Below, one piece after another: positions 1 through 6,877 of a stretch of 64,000 nt of DNA; the stretch's first letter is position 1; each line of letters begins with the position of its first letter. A program made the translations under genes and the position numbers. The notes beneath the pieces are model-generated. The model worked only from the letters and a program-made list of their open reading frames with translations. It ran no database searches and was not told where the DNA came from. Source of the DNA: Marinobacterium mangrovicola (GTDB lineage: Bacteria > Pseudomonadota > Gammaproteobacteria > Pseudomonadales > Balneatricaceae); the NCBI RefSeq assembly GCF_004339595.1, contig NZ_SMFU01000007.1:866658-930657 (forward strand), in the 5' to 3' direction.

Positions 1-54
1 CGAAGGCGGGTAGTGGGTGGAGCTTCTGCGTGGTGCACATTGCGGGTGTTAGCA
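1..54 (+). other. possible right end of an attC site (partial)
   Basis: The window opens in a stretch with GTTAGCA at 48-54. This fits the R' core of an integron attC (GTTRRRY) in all but the last base. In an excised cassette, R' should pair with the R'' of that cassette's own attC. The R'' of the next attC is CGCTAAC at 822-828, complementary to GTTAGCA in six of seven positions. That is what is expected if the first cassette runs from 49 to 905. The left half of this site would lie mostly outside the window, so it cannot be confirmed here. Confidence 0.3.
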
Positions 55-368
55 GGTACCTGGGCCGACTCTAGGTATCGACCCAAGGCGATCGTTGGTC
101 GTTGTGGATCATGCTCATTTGCCTCTGGCGGCTAGTGTGAAATTGGTCCAATATCAAGACATTATGTAAAGGCCGTTGTGGGATACTGCGCACGGCATTG
201 CTTAAAAACGCGCATGCTCGTTTTCAGCGGAAAGAGAATGGCTGTGATATCTCGATTTATCTCTTCTCTCCAGGTGCTTAGATCAGCTCTACCAGGCTTT
301 CACTGGGAGCAGAAACGCGCATGCGCAGTATTAAAATTTTGCGATCTGCAAGGAAGCAAAGTACTGGT
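55..368. other. non-coding lead of first cassette
   Basis: I see no convincing gene in these 314 bases. Short frames on both strands lack ribosome binding sites and family features. The stretch holds a 12-base direct repeat, AAACGCGCATGC, at 206-217 and 313-324. Such a long untranslated lead is unusual for a cassette and may hold a promoter or the remains of another cassette. Confidence 0.4.
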
Positions 369-827
369 ATGACATACAAACTCGATAAGAAATTTTTATG
401 GCGTAGCAAACTCAAAATTATTGCCATGGGCTTAGTCTTTATCGTTGCTGGAACTGCCTTTACATATGCAATGGCCCTTGAAGAAAATTGGAAGTTTTTA
501 CTTGGTATCTTCTTCATCTATCTAGGCTTTAAAAAATTCAAAGAACTCAAGTACTGGGAAGCCAATAACAACAAAATATCCCTTGAGATCAGTCAAGACG
601 CTATATCTGTATCAGACATGACTGAAGCTCGCTCTTTGAAGGTCAGTAGTATTACGAAAGCCGTGATTCAGCCTATACACGGTAAGATCAAATCTATTGT
701 CATACATAGCTCTGGCGGTGGTATCACCAGGCTGGAAGGCTTTGAAAATATGGATAAAATAGCCAGTCAACTTAAGGGCGTTCTTGGTGAGTCTAATGTC
801 AAAACCGCGAAAATATTCCATCGCTAA
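369..827 (+). CDS. small membrane protein of an integron cassette, function unknown
   Basis: I do not recognise the family. From the ATG at 369 the protein has 152 residues. The N-terminus is basic, two hydrophobic segments follow close together (about residues 17-37 and 45-58), and a soluble tail of roughly 90 residues comes after, so the tail probably sits on one face of the inner membrane. An in-frame ATG at 321 would add 16 residues and has GGAG eleven bases upstream; the ATG at 369 has AAGGA fourteen bases upstream, so the start is open. The stop codon lies inside the left core of the attC-like site that follows, as is typical of cassette genes. The region is visibly AT-richer than the genes from 1745 onwards, consistent with acquisition. 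Confidence 0.6.
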   Translation: MTYKLDKKFLWRSKLKIIAMGLVFIVAGTAFTYAMALEENWKFLLGIFFIYLGFKKFKELKYWEANNNKISLEISQDAISVSDMTEARSLKVSSITKAVIQPIHGKIKSIVIHSSGGGITRLEGFENMDKIASQLKGVLGESNVKTAKIFHR

Positions 828-911
828 CAAGGGCCTGATGTTCGCCGCTATCGCGGCTGGGACCTCCACTTCGCTGGCGCTATGTTCCGGCCCCATAGGC
901 CGGCGTTAAAT
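822..911 (+). other. attC-like recombination site 1
   Basis: Left core CGCTAAC (822-828) overlaps the stop codon of the preceding gene and is followed by AAGGGCCT. The right end is ATAGGCCGGC followed by GTTAAAT (905-911), which matches the R' consensus GTTRRRY. The inner arms GGGCCT and AGGCC are complementary, giving the imperfect hairpin of an attC of about 90 bases. The GTTAAAT core is the exact complement of ATTTAAC at 1418-1424, the left core of the next site. Integron cassettes show this relation because the cut falls after the G of R'. Confidence 0.7.
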
Positions 912-1468
912 TTCACCACAAAAGGAGAGTGCATGCCATTTACACCATTACATATGGGGCCGGGAGTTTTGGTCAAAGCCATACTTCAAAGTAGCTTTAG
1001 TTTAATGGTATTCGGCTGGGCTCAGATTGTTATGGATATTCAGCCCCTTGTTGTCATGATTTCAGGTGAAGGGCATCTCCACGGTTTCTCCCACACATAT
1101 ATCGGTGCTATTCTATTGGCCATATTTTCAGCGCTCTCTGGTAAGTACCTCTCTGAAATCGGCCTCTTTGTTCTAGGTCTTAATCCACAGTGGCAAGTAA
1201 AAATTTCTTGGTGGGTTTGTTTTCTATCTGCATTTATTGGCACCTTTAGTCATGTATTACTTGATAGCATAATGCATTCGGACGTAGAGCCGTTTTTCCC
1301 AGCAAGTAAAGCAAATATGTTTCTCGGCTTAATCTCTATTCAAGCTTTACACAAGGTGTGCTTATATAGTGGTTTAGTGGGCGGTGCTCTTTACTTCGCC
1401 ATAATCTGGGCACGAAAATTTAACAAGCAAAGGCAAAGCGACGCGTAAGCGCGTGCTTGCATTAGGCG
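906..1468 (+). mobile_element. integron gene cassette carrying one membrane-protein gene
   Basis: The unit between the cut points of two attC-like sites is about 563 bases and is nearly filled by one gene in the same orientation as the sites. Its start (TTAAAT after the cut) and its R'' core (ATTTAAC at 1418-1424) are perfectly complementary, as expected for a cassette that circularises. No integrase gene is in the window; by the usual layout it would be left of position 1. Confidence 0.65.
933..1448 (+). CDS. YdjM/DUF4184-like membrane-bound putative metal hydrolase (PF04307 type)
   Basis: A 171-residue protein begins at ATG 933, which has AGGAG at 924-928 just upstream; an in-frame start at 882 would run through the attC site and is not favoured. 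It resembles the PF04307 family of membrane-associated putative hydrolases: N-terminal TPLHMGPG, then MDIQP, then HGFSHT around residue 50, then a GTFSHVLLDS motif followed by MHSD and a PFFP motif. The regularly spaced His and Asp residues suggest a metal site, and about four hydrophobic segments place it in the inner membrane. The substrate is unknown. The gene fills an integron cassette, and its last 31 bases form the left part of the downstream attC-like site. Confidence 0.7.
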   Translation: MPFTPLHMGPGVLVKAILQSSFSLMVFGWAQIVMDIQPLVVMISGEGHLHGFSHTYIGAILLAIFSALSGKYLSEIGLFVLGLNPQWQVKISWWVCFLSAFIGTFSHVLLDSIMHSDVEPFFPASKANMFLGLISIQALHKVCLYSGLVGGALYFAIIWARKFNKQRQSDA

Positions 1469-1474
1469 TTAAAG
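1418..1474 (+). other. attC-like recombination site 2
   Basis: R'' is ATTTAAC (1418-1424), matching RYYYAAC. It is followed by AAGCAAAGGC and a palindromic centre GACGCG/CGCGTG-like, then GCTTGCATTAGGC, and R' GTTAAAG (1468-1474). The arms GCAA(A)GGC and GCTTGC pair imperfectly. Length is about 57 bases, the compact size common for attC sites of mobile integrons. Confidence 0.7.
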
Positions 1475-1744
1475 TCACCTTCGGGCCATCGGCTATCGTC
1501 AGACTTTGAGGGTTTGATACGGCTCAGTAATAGGGGCGTCTTCGAGCGGCACTCAATAGATTCAAAAACGTCTGGGCTGGCACATGCATAGCACCGTTCC
1601 CAGACGTTTCTAGACCTGTCACACAGGTACGAGTCCCAAGGCTTTATACCTACCGTAGCAAGGATCACTGAGCCCAGGTCCCATAACAGCGTTACCCTCA
1701 CGCTTGGAGGTATTTGGGCTGTTATGACGTCTCAATGTTTCTGT
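1475..1744. other. non-coding segment after last attC, with two inverted repeats
   Basis: No gene is supported here. A 79-codon minus-strand frame (1462-1701) runs into the attC core and has no family likeness. Two inverted repeats are clear. AAACGTCTGGG at 1566-1576 pairs perfectly with 1599-1609 (22-base loop). CATAACAGC at 1682-1690 pairs with GCTGTTATG at 1718-1726, with a smaller inner CCTC/GAGG pair. The second lies just downstream of the ABC ATPase gene on the minus strand, but no U-run was seen. Confidence 0.5.
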
Positions 1745-2521
1745 TCAGTGCTCGATGGCGCGATCGCAGAGCACGATGGGGGTGCCGTTGGAACAGCGCT
1801 CGATTCTCCCCTCAATGCCGTAGGCCTCACGCAGTACCTCAGGGGTAAGAACCTCGCGGGCAGGCCCCTGAGCCAGTACGCCGCCCTGGCCCAGCACGAG
1901 TAGCTGGTCGCAGAAGCGCAGCGCAAGATTGATATCGTGGATAGCGACCATGGCGGTGGCTTCCTGCTCGCGGGTGACGTCACGGACACAGTTAAGCACG
2001 TTAAGCTGCCAGTGAAGATCCAGTGCGCTGGTGGGCTCATCCAGAAGCAACAGGCGAGGCGAGCGCACCAGTACCTGAGCCAGGCCGATCATCTGGCGTT
2101 GTCCACCGGACAGTTCGCTGAGTTTACGCAGCGCTAGTTCACGGATACCCAGGGTGGCGAAGACTCGTTCTATGGCCGCTTCCAGTTTTGCACGATCAAA
2201 GCTGTTGATCATCGCCCGGCTGGCGCTGAACACGGTTTCGTAGGCGATCAACGAGGTGGGTTGAGGCAGGCTTTGCGGCAGGTAACCGAGCTGGCTCGCC
2301 AACGTGCCCCATTTTTTCAGATTGATCGGCTGATTGTCGAACAGGACATCGCCCCGATAGGGCTGTAACCCGGCCAGAGACTTGAGCAGGGTGGATTTGC
2401 CCGCGCCATTGCGGCCGATGACGCCGATCAGGCTGCCCTCGGGGAAAGGCTGCAGCGCTATCCCTTCCAATACGGTGCGACGACGATAGCCGGCCGTTAA
2501 TTCACGTATCCAGAGTGACAT
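1745..2521 (-). CDS. ABC transporter ATP-binding protein, iron-chelate (FecE/FepC/BtuD type)
   Basis: This is the cytoplasmic ATPase of an iron-chelate importer. Counted from the chosen ATG, Walker A (GRNGAGKST) is at about residues 36-44, the signature LSGGQRQM at 137-144 and Walker B (LLLLDE) at 157-162, followed by the H-loop region AIHDINLA. I chose the ATG at 2521 (258 residues) because GGGAGC sits eight bases upstream and it directly follows the TGA of the permease gene; an upstream ATG at 2539 would overlap the permease by 17 bases. It is the last gene of the receptor-binding protein-permease-ATPase series on the minus strand. The ligand cannot be read from this subunit. Confidence 0.9.
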   Translation of the reverse strand: MSLWIRELTAGYRRRTVLEGIALQPFPEGSLIGVIGRNGAGKSTLLKSLAGLQPYRGDVLFDNQPINLKKWGTLASQLGYLPQSLPQPTSLIAYETVFSASRAMINSFDRAKLEAAIERVFATLGIRELALRKLSELSGGQRQMIGLAQVLVRSPRLLLLDEPTSALDLHWQLNVLNCVRDVTREQEATAMVAIHDINLALRFCDQLLVLGQGGVLAQGPAREVLTPEVLREAYGIEGRIERCSNGTPIVLCDRAIEH

Positions 2522-2522
2522 A

Positions 2523-3602
2523 TCAGAGCTCCCGTCCACGGGTGATGATCAGGGCGAGAAACAGCGGGATACCCACCAGTGCGGTGACGATGCCCACCGG
2601 CAGCAGGATACCCGGCACCAGTAGCTTGCTGGCGATCGAGGACAGCGACAGCAGCAGGGCGCCGGCGAGGGCGCTGCCCGGCAGGAAGAAACGATGGTCT
2701 TCGCCCAGCAGCAAACGCGCTATATGGGGGCCGACCAGGCCGATAAAACCGATTTCCCCCACAAACGAGAGGGCGACGGCGGTCAGCAGGCTGACGCGCA
2801 CCAGTACTATCAGGCGTAACCGCTCAACCCGGATACCAAGGCTGCGGGCTTGATCCTCCCCGCTACGCAGGGCCGTCAGCGACCAGGACTGAGCCATGGA
2901 AAAGGGCAGACAGCAGAACAATACCAGGGCGACCACCGCGACCTTATCGATGCTGGCGCGGGCAAGGCTGCCCATGGTCCAGAACACGATCTGCTGCAGG
3001 GCATCGTAATCGGCGATGAACTGAAGCAGACCCACCAGTGCGTTGAGGCCGAAGAGTAGCGCGATTCCGAACAGTACGACGGTATGTACCCCGGCGCCGA
3101 AAAAACGCGACAGCAATAAAATAAGGCCCGACGCTGCAGTGGCGAAAACAAAGGCTGAAAGCGGCAGCATGATGGCGCTGCTGAGGCCAAACAGGCCCAC
3201 CGGGAAAACGATAGCCAGCGATGCCCCCAGGGTAGCGGCGGCGCCAACGCCGAGGGTAAAAGGGCTGGCCAGTGGGTTGTTGAGCACTGTCTGCATCTCA
3301 GCGCCCGCCAACCCGAGGGCGCCACCGACCATAAGCGCCATCAATGCGTAAGGCAAGCGAACTTCCCAGATAATTACCCGTGTCGCGGCATCGAGATCTT
3401 CCGGATAGATCAACCCTTGTAGCACCTGGCCGGGTGCCAGAGACGCCGGGCCCGTGGCGATATCACAGAGCAGGGATATCGCCAGCGCGAAAGCAAGCAG
3501 TAGAAGTGCTGCCAGTCGCCAGCCGATAAAACGCCGATAGTGCTGCGCCAGTGTCCGGGTATCGCTGGCGTCGGTAGTGGGAACAGTACTGTTGACGGCC
3601 AT
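2523..3602 (-). CDS. FecCD-family iron-chelate ABC permease
   Basis: A 359-residue inner-membrane permease of the FecCD/BtuC family. A basic, polar N-terminus of about 25 residues precedes roughly nine to ten hydrophobic segments. Family features include the NPLASPFTLGV stretch near residue 110, GEDQARSLGI in the cytoplasmic coupling region near residue 245, and the FVGEIGFIGLVGPHIARLL segment near residue 285. It forms a homodimer in known relatives, and only one permease gene is present here, in keeping with that. The stop codon abuts the start of the ATPase gene, and its start abuts the stop of the binding protein gene, so the three are surely co-transcribed. Confidence 0.93.
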   Translation of the reverse strand: MAVNSTVPTTDASDTRTLAQHYRRFIGWRLAALLLLAFALAISLLCDIATGPASLAPGQVLQGLIYPEDLDAATRVIIWEVRLPYALMALMVGGALGLAGAEMQTVLNNPLASPFTLGVGAAATLGASLAIVFPVGLFGLSSAIMLPLSAFVFATAASGLILLLSRFFGAGVHTVVLFGIALLFGLNALVGLLQFIADYDALQQIVFWTMGSLARASIDKVAVVALVLFCCLPFSMAQSWSLTALRSGEDQARSLGIRVERLRLIVLVRVSLLTAVALSFVGEIGFIGLVGPHIARLLLGEDHRFFLPGSALAGALLLSLSSIASKLLVPGILLPVGIVTALVGIPLFLALIITRGREL

Positions 3603-4754
3603 TTACTTCACCCCCGTCCAGTAGGCGCCTTCCAGCCCGACCGGCTGAAAGCGCTGATAAAGCGTCGCCAGCGTCTGCTCTGGCTCAAGATCGGCGAAGG
3701 TCTCCGGGTAGAGCCATTGGGCGAAGGCCTGCAGCGCGGCGATATTGAATGGGGAGTTGTAAAAATGATGCCAGACCGCGAAAGCACGGCCGGTCTCCAC
3801 CGCGTTCAGCTGCGCCAGTCCCGGTTGGGACAGTACATGCTGAAAGCTGGAGCGGGCCGTCTCGGCATCGATACCCGCACCCAACGCAATATATTGGGGA
3901 TCTTCAACCAGGGTATCCGGTGATCCAATGGCGGTTGCGATGTAGACATCCGGTTGATTGACCAGCAGGTACTCCAGGTTAAGCACACCGCTGACGCCGG
4001 GTACGCTATCTGCGGCGATATTGGTGGCGCCCAGATAATCGATGAAATGGCCGAGCATACCCCTGACCATGGTCTCGCAGCACTGATCCTGGCGGCCCAC
4101 CCGGCTGTGCAGAAAAACGGTGGGGGGCGTCAGCTCTGGGCTCAGCTCGGCAAGGCGACGGTCGATTTCGTTCAGTTGCTGCCGATAAAAGTCGGTAAAG
4201 GCGGCGGCCTCTGAAGTGCGGCCCAGCACCTCGCCAAGCAGTTGCATACTGACAGGCGTGTTGCGGATCGGATCCTGACGGAAGTCCAGAAACAGCACGG
4301 TGACGCCAGCCTGCTCCAGCTGCTTGATCAATCTTGCATCATGTGAAGAGGGGCCGTGTCCCTCCAGCCCAAACAGGGCGAGGTCGGCATCCAGCGTCAG
4401 CGTCTGTTCCAGACTGAAGGAATCTTTCGAGGTGCGTCCAATCTCTGGTATCTCATCAATTTCCGGATAGAGCTTCTGGTACTGAGCGTAACTGCCCGGG
4501 TCTGCGAGCCTTAAATCGGGCAGCATTCCGACGATGCGCGCCAGCGGCTGCTCTGGTTCCAGGATCGCTAACGCCGGGATATAGCGGCTTTCGCCAAGAA
4601 TGATCCGCTGGACCTCTGCAGGTACTTCAACCTGGCGTCCGGCCAGGTCGGTGACGGTCTGGGCCTGGGTGTGGCCTGCGCAGAGCCAGGCGAGGCCTGC
4701 CAGCAGGCCAAGTCCCAGCCGCTTCAGGTCAGGCAGGGTGATTGAGCTAAACAT
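3603..4754 (-). CDS. periplasmic iron-chelate binding protein (PF01497 type)
   Basis: A 383-residue substrate-binding protein for the adjoining permease and ATPase. Residues 10-31 form a Sec signal peptide ending at about AQA, followed by VTDLAGRQVEVPAEVQRII, the standard opening of the Fe3+-siderophore/heme/B12 binding family. There is no lipobox cysteine, so it should be soluble in the periplasm. The sequence GRQDQCCETMVRG contains an uncommon Cys pair. The long family-specific insert after the first strand (residues 60-110) is not one I can tie to a ligand. The gene follows the TonB-dependent receptor by about 73 bases and is translationally close to the permease. Confidence 0.88.
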   Translation of the reverse strand: MFSSITLPDLKRLGLGLLAGLAWLCAGHTQAQTVTDLAGRQVEVPAEVQRIILGESRYIPALAILEPEQPLARIVGMLPDLRLADPGSYAQYQKLYPEIDEIPEIGRTSKDSFSLEQTLTLDADLALFGLEGHGPSSHDARLIKQLEQAGVTVLFLDFRQDPIRNTPVSMQLLGEVLGRTSEAAAFTDFYRQQLNEIDRRLAELSPELTPPTVFLHSRVGRQDQCCETMVRGMLGHFIDYLGATNIAADSVPGVSGVLNLEYLLVNQPDVYIATAIGSPDTLVEDPQYIALGAGIDAETARSSFQHVLSQPGLAQLNAVETGRAFAVWHHFYNSPFNIAALQAFAQWLYPETFADLEPEQTLATLYQRFQPVGLEGAYWTGVK

Positions 4755-4827
4755 TGAATGAATCCGGTGGCCAAACTGAAAAAGAGCCTGGTGCCAAAGG
4801 GCCGCAGGCTCGCAAGTGAAGCAGCGT

Positions 4828-6792
4828 TTAGAAACGCGCTGCCAACGAGAGGCGGATGTCGCGGCCGCTTTCTGGCATGCCTACGACACCTTCCCATCCA
4901 GGGATATGATCGAAGCTGCCGTTACTGGCGTGGTCGATATACTGTTTGTCGAACAGGTTCATGACAGCCAGATTGACCTTCAGCCTGTCGTGCCCAGTGG
5001 GCAGCCACTCAACGTAAAGGTCGTGTACGCCGTAGCCCGGCTTGTCGATCTCGCCGGCAGAGGTTTCGATATCATCGATCCCTTTGACGAACCGGGCGTT
5101 CCAGCCCATGCGCCAGGCGTCGCTGGCACGATAGTCGAGGTTGGCTGTGAGGGTATCGCCGATGGAGTTCCCCAGGCCGCCGTGGTCGTAGGCGTTCAGT
5201 TTCATGCCGTCGATCTCGGCATCATTGTGGTGGAAGCTCAGGCTGGCGCTCAGCTGCTGCCACTGATGGCCCAGGGTGATCAGGTAACCGTCGGAATCCA
5301 CATCGCCCACATTGGTGTAGAGGCGACCGGCCGCGGCGGCGATGGCATCGTCGATGCGGCTCTGATACACCTTGCCGCTGATGAAGAAGCCATCCTGGGT
5401 GTAATCGAACCCGATCTCATTGTTAACCGCTTCTTCTGCTTTTAGGTTCGGGTCGTTGCTGTAAACATCCAGCCGGAAAGCTTCCTGAGTCTCTGGGCCG
5501 CGGAATGCCTGAGCGTGACGCGCGAACAGTGTCAGCCCGTTGTTGAAGGCGTATTCCAGGCCAAGGTTCGGGCTGGTGCCGGATTCCTCGAATGACTGGT
5601 CGGCCTTGTCGTCGAGCTCGTAGCGGTCGTGGCGCAGGCCGGCGCTGAGTGTCAGCGGTTCGATGATCTGCCAGCGATCCTGCAGATATATACCGCGCAC
5701 CTCTCCGTCCTCCTGATCGAGCCGGGTGTCGCCCTCAGGACCCAGATACACCTTGTCTTCGCGGTAGTCGATACCGTAGGTCAGGGAGTGGTTGCCGAGA
5801 ACGCTGGTATTGCGAAGATCGAAACCTGTACTTTCGGTGGTACCAAAGTAGAGGCCCCAGCGACCGTCCTGCTGCAGCTCGGTTTCTGTGTTGTATACGC
5901 TGAGGTCTGCATCGACGAACTGATTACCGAGCGGATTGATGTTGTAGCCGAAGGTGAGGGTTTCACGCTCGGTCTCCATCGGGTAAGCGGGGTTCCAGTC
6001 GCTGACGATCCATTGTGGGCGCTGGGGGCGATCGCCTTCATCGGTGCGGTTTTCGAAGCTGAATCTCAGGGTCTGGCTATCGCCGATATGACCCACCAGC
6101 TTGGCAAAGCCCAGTTGTTGCTCTGATTCGGTGCCGGCGACGTCATCGCCGTTACCATCCTCAAATTGATCCTGATCGCTGGCGCTCAAAGACACCAGGC
6201 CGCTCCAGTCCTCACCGAGGCGGCCGTAAAGGCTGGTACTCAGTTTGCCGACATCACCGTTGCTGTAGTAGCTGCCTTTGATCAGCGCGCCAATACGCTC
6301 ATCGCCCTGCAACAGATCTTCGGGATCCTTGGTGATGAACCGAATAGCGCCGCCGAGAGAGCCGGGGCCAGAGGTGGCATCGCCGGTCCCTGCGTCTACT
6401 TCCACAGCCTTGATGAGATCCGGTTCGATGGAAAGGCGGCCGCTGTGATGATACTGGGAGCCACCCTGGGTCGCGCCATCGATGCTCACATTGAGCAGAC
6501 TATCCTGAAGGCCCCGAACGTAGATCTTCTGCGCCACGCCGAGTGAGCCACCGACGGAAACCTCTGGCTGCTGGCGAAACACGTCTTCCAGGTCGTTGGC
6601 CTGAATCTGATCCAGCTGTTGGGAATCAACATGGCCGGTTTCGGCTAAGGGTTTGCTGCCGGTGATATCGATCTTCTGCAGCACGACGGGCTGCTCGTCG
6701 GCCAGCGCAGTCTGGCTGGCGAGGACTCCGGATACCGCGATGGCCAGCAGGCAGGGACGCAGGGGCAGGGATAGTCGCTTTTCCACTCTCAT
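4828..6792 (-). CDS. TonB-dependent outer-membrane receptor, probably heme or siderophore
   Basis: A 654-residue receptor with a signal peptide (about residues 1-31, ending ALA), a short TonB-box region (VVLQKIDITG), a plug domain (VRGLQDSLLNVSIDG, GAIRFITKDP) and a 22-strand barrel ending in RLSLAARF with the C-terminal Phe of outer-membrane proteins. Around residue 430 it has FRGPETQEAF followed by NDPNLKAE, resembling the FRAP/NPNL box of heme receptors, so heme is a fair but unproven guess. It heads a minus-strand series with binding protein, permease and ATPase. GGAG lies just before the ATG and is one arm of an inverted repeat (6793-6800 with 6844-6851) that could hide it in longer transcripts. 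Confidence 0.9.
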   Translation of the reverse strand: MRVEKRLSLPLRPCLLAIAVSGVLASQTALADEQPVVLQKIDITGSKPLAETGHVDSQQLDQIQANDLEDVFRQQPEVSVGGSLGVAQKIYVRGLQDSLLNVSIDGATQGGSQYHHSGRLSIEPDLIKAVEVDAGTGDATSGPGSLGGAIRFITKDPEDLLQGDERIGALIKGSYYSNGDVGKLSTSLYGRLGEDWSGLVSLSASDQDQFEDGNGDDVAGTESEQQLGFAKLVGHIGDSQTLRFSFENRTDEGDRPQRPQWIVSDWNPAYPMETERETLTFGYNINPLGNQFVDADLSVYNTETELQQDGRWGLYFGTTESTGFDLRNTSVLGNHSLTYGIDYREDKVYLGPEGDTRLDQEDGEVRGIYLQDRWQIIEPLTLSAGLRHDRYELDDKADQSFEESGTSPNLGLEYAFNNGLTLFARHAQAFRGPETQEAFRLDVYSNDPNLKAEEAVNNEIGFDYTQDGFFISGKVYQSRIDDAIAAAAGRLYTNVGDVDSDGYLITLGHQWQQLSASLSFHHNDAEIDGMKLNAYDHGGLGNSIGDTLTANLDYRASDAWRMGWNARFVKGIDDIETSAGEIDKPGYGVHDLYVEWLPTGHDRLKVNLAVMNLFDKQYIDHASNGSFDHIPGWEGVVGMPESGRDIRLSLAARF

Positions 6793-6851
6793 ACTCTCCA
6801 GATGATATTTATTCGCAAATGCAATATGTTCGTATTCTTATCTTGGAGAGT
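6793..6851 (-). promoter_or_regulatory. inverted repeat over the receptor ribosome binding site
   Basis: ACTCTCCA at 6793-6800 and TGGAGAGT at 6844-6851 are perfect inverted copies; with one bulged base the pairing extends three further base pairs. On the minus strand the downstream arm contains the GGAG that serves the receptor ATG at 6792. The 43-base interval is AT-rich and could contain a promoter. RNA starting inside the interval would lack the upstream arm, while read-through RNA from the kinase gene would carry both and could mask the binding site. Confidence 0.4.
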
Positions 6852-6877
6852 GATGAATAAAAGAACTTTTACAATTG

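Noticed and set aside
1462-1701. 79-codon minus-strand frame after the last attC-like site
   Set aside because: It ends inside the attC core, runs through an inverted repeat, lacks a ribosome binding site and resembles no family.
6801-6843. Fur box directly ahead of the receptor gene
   Set aside because: The AT-rich interval has Fur-like fragments, but the best 19-base alignments I tried matched only about half of the consensus, so I do not call a site there.
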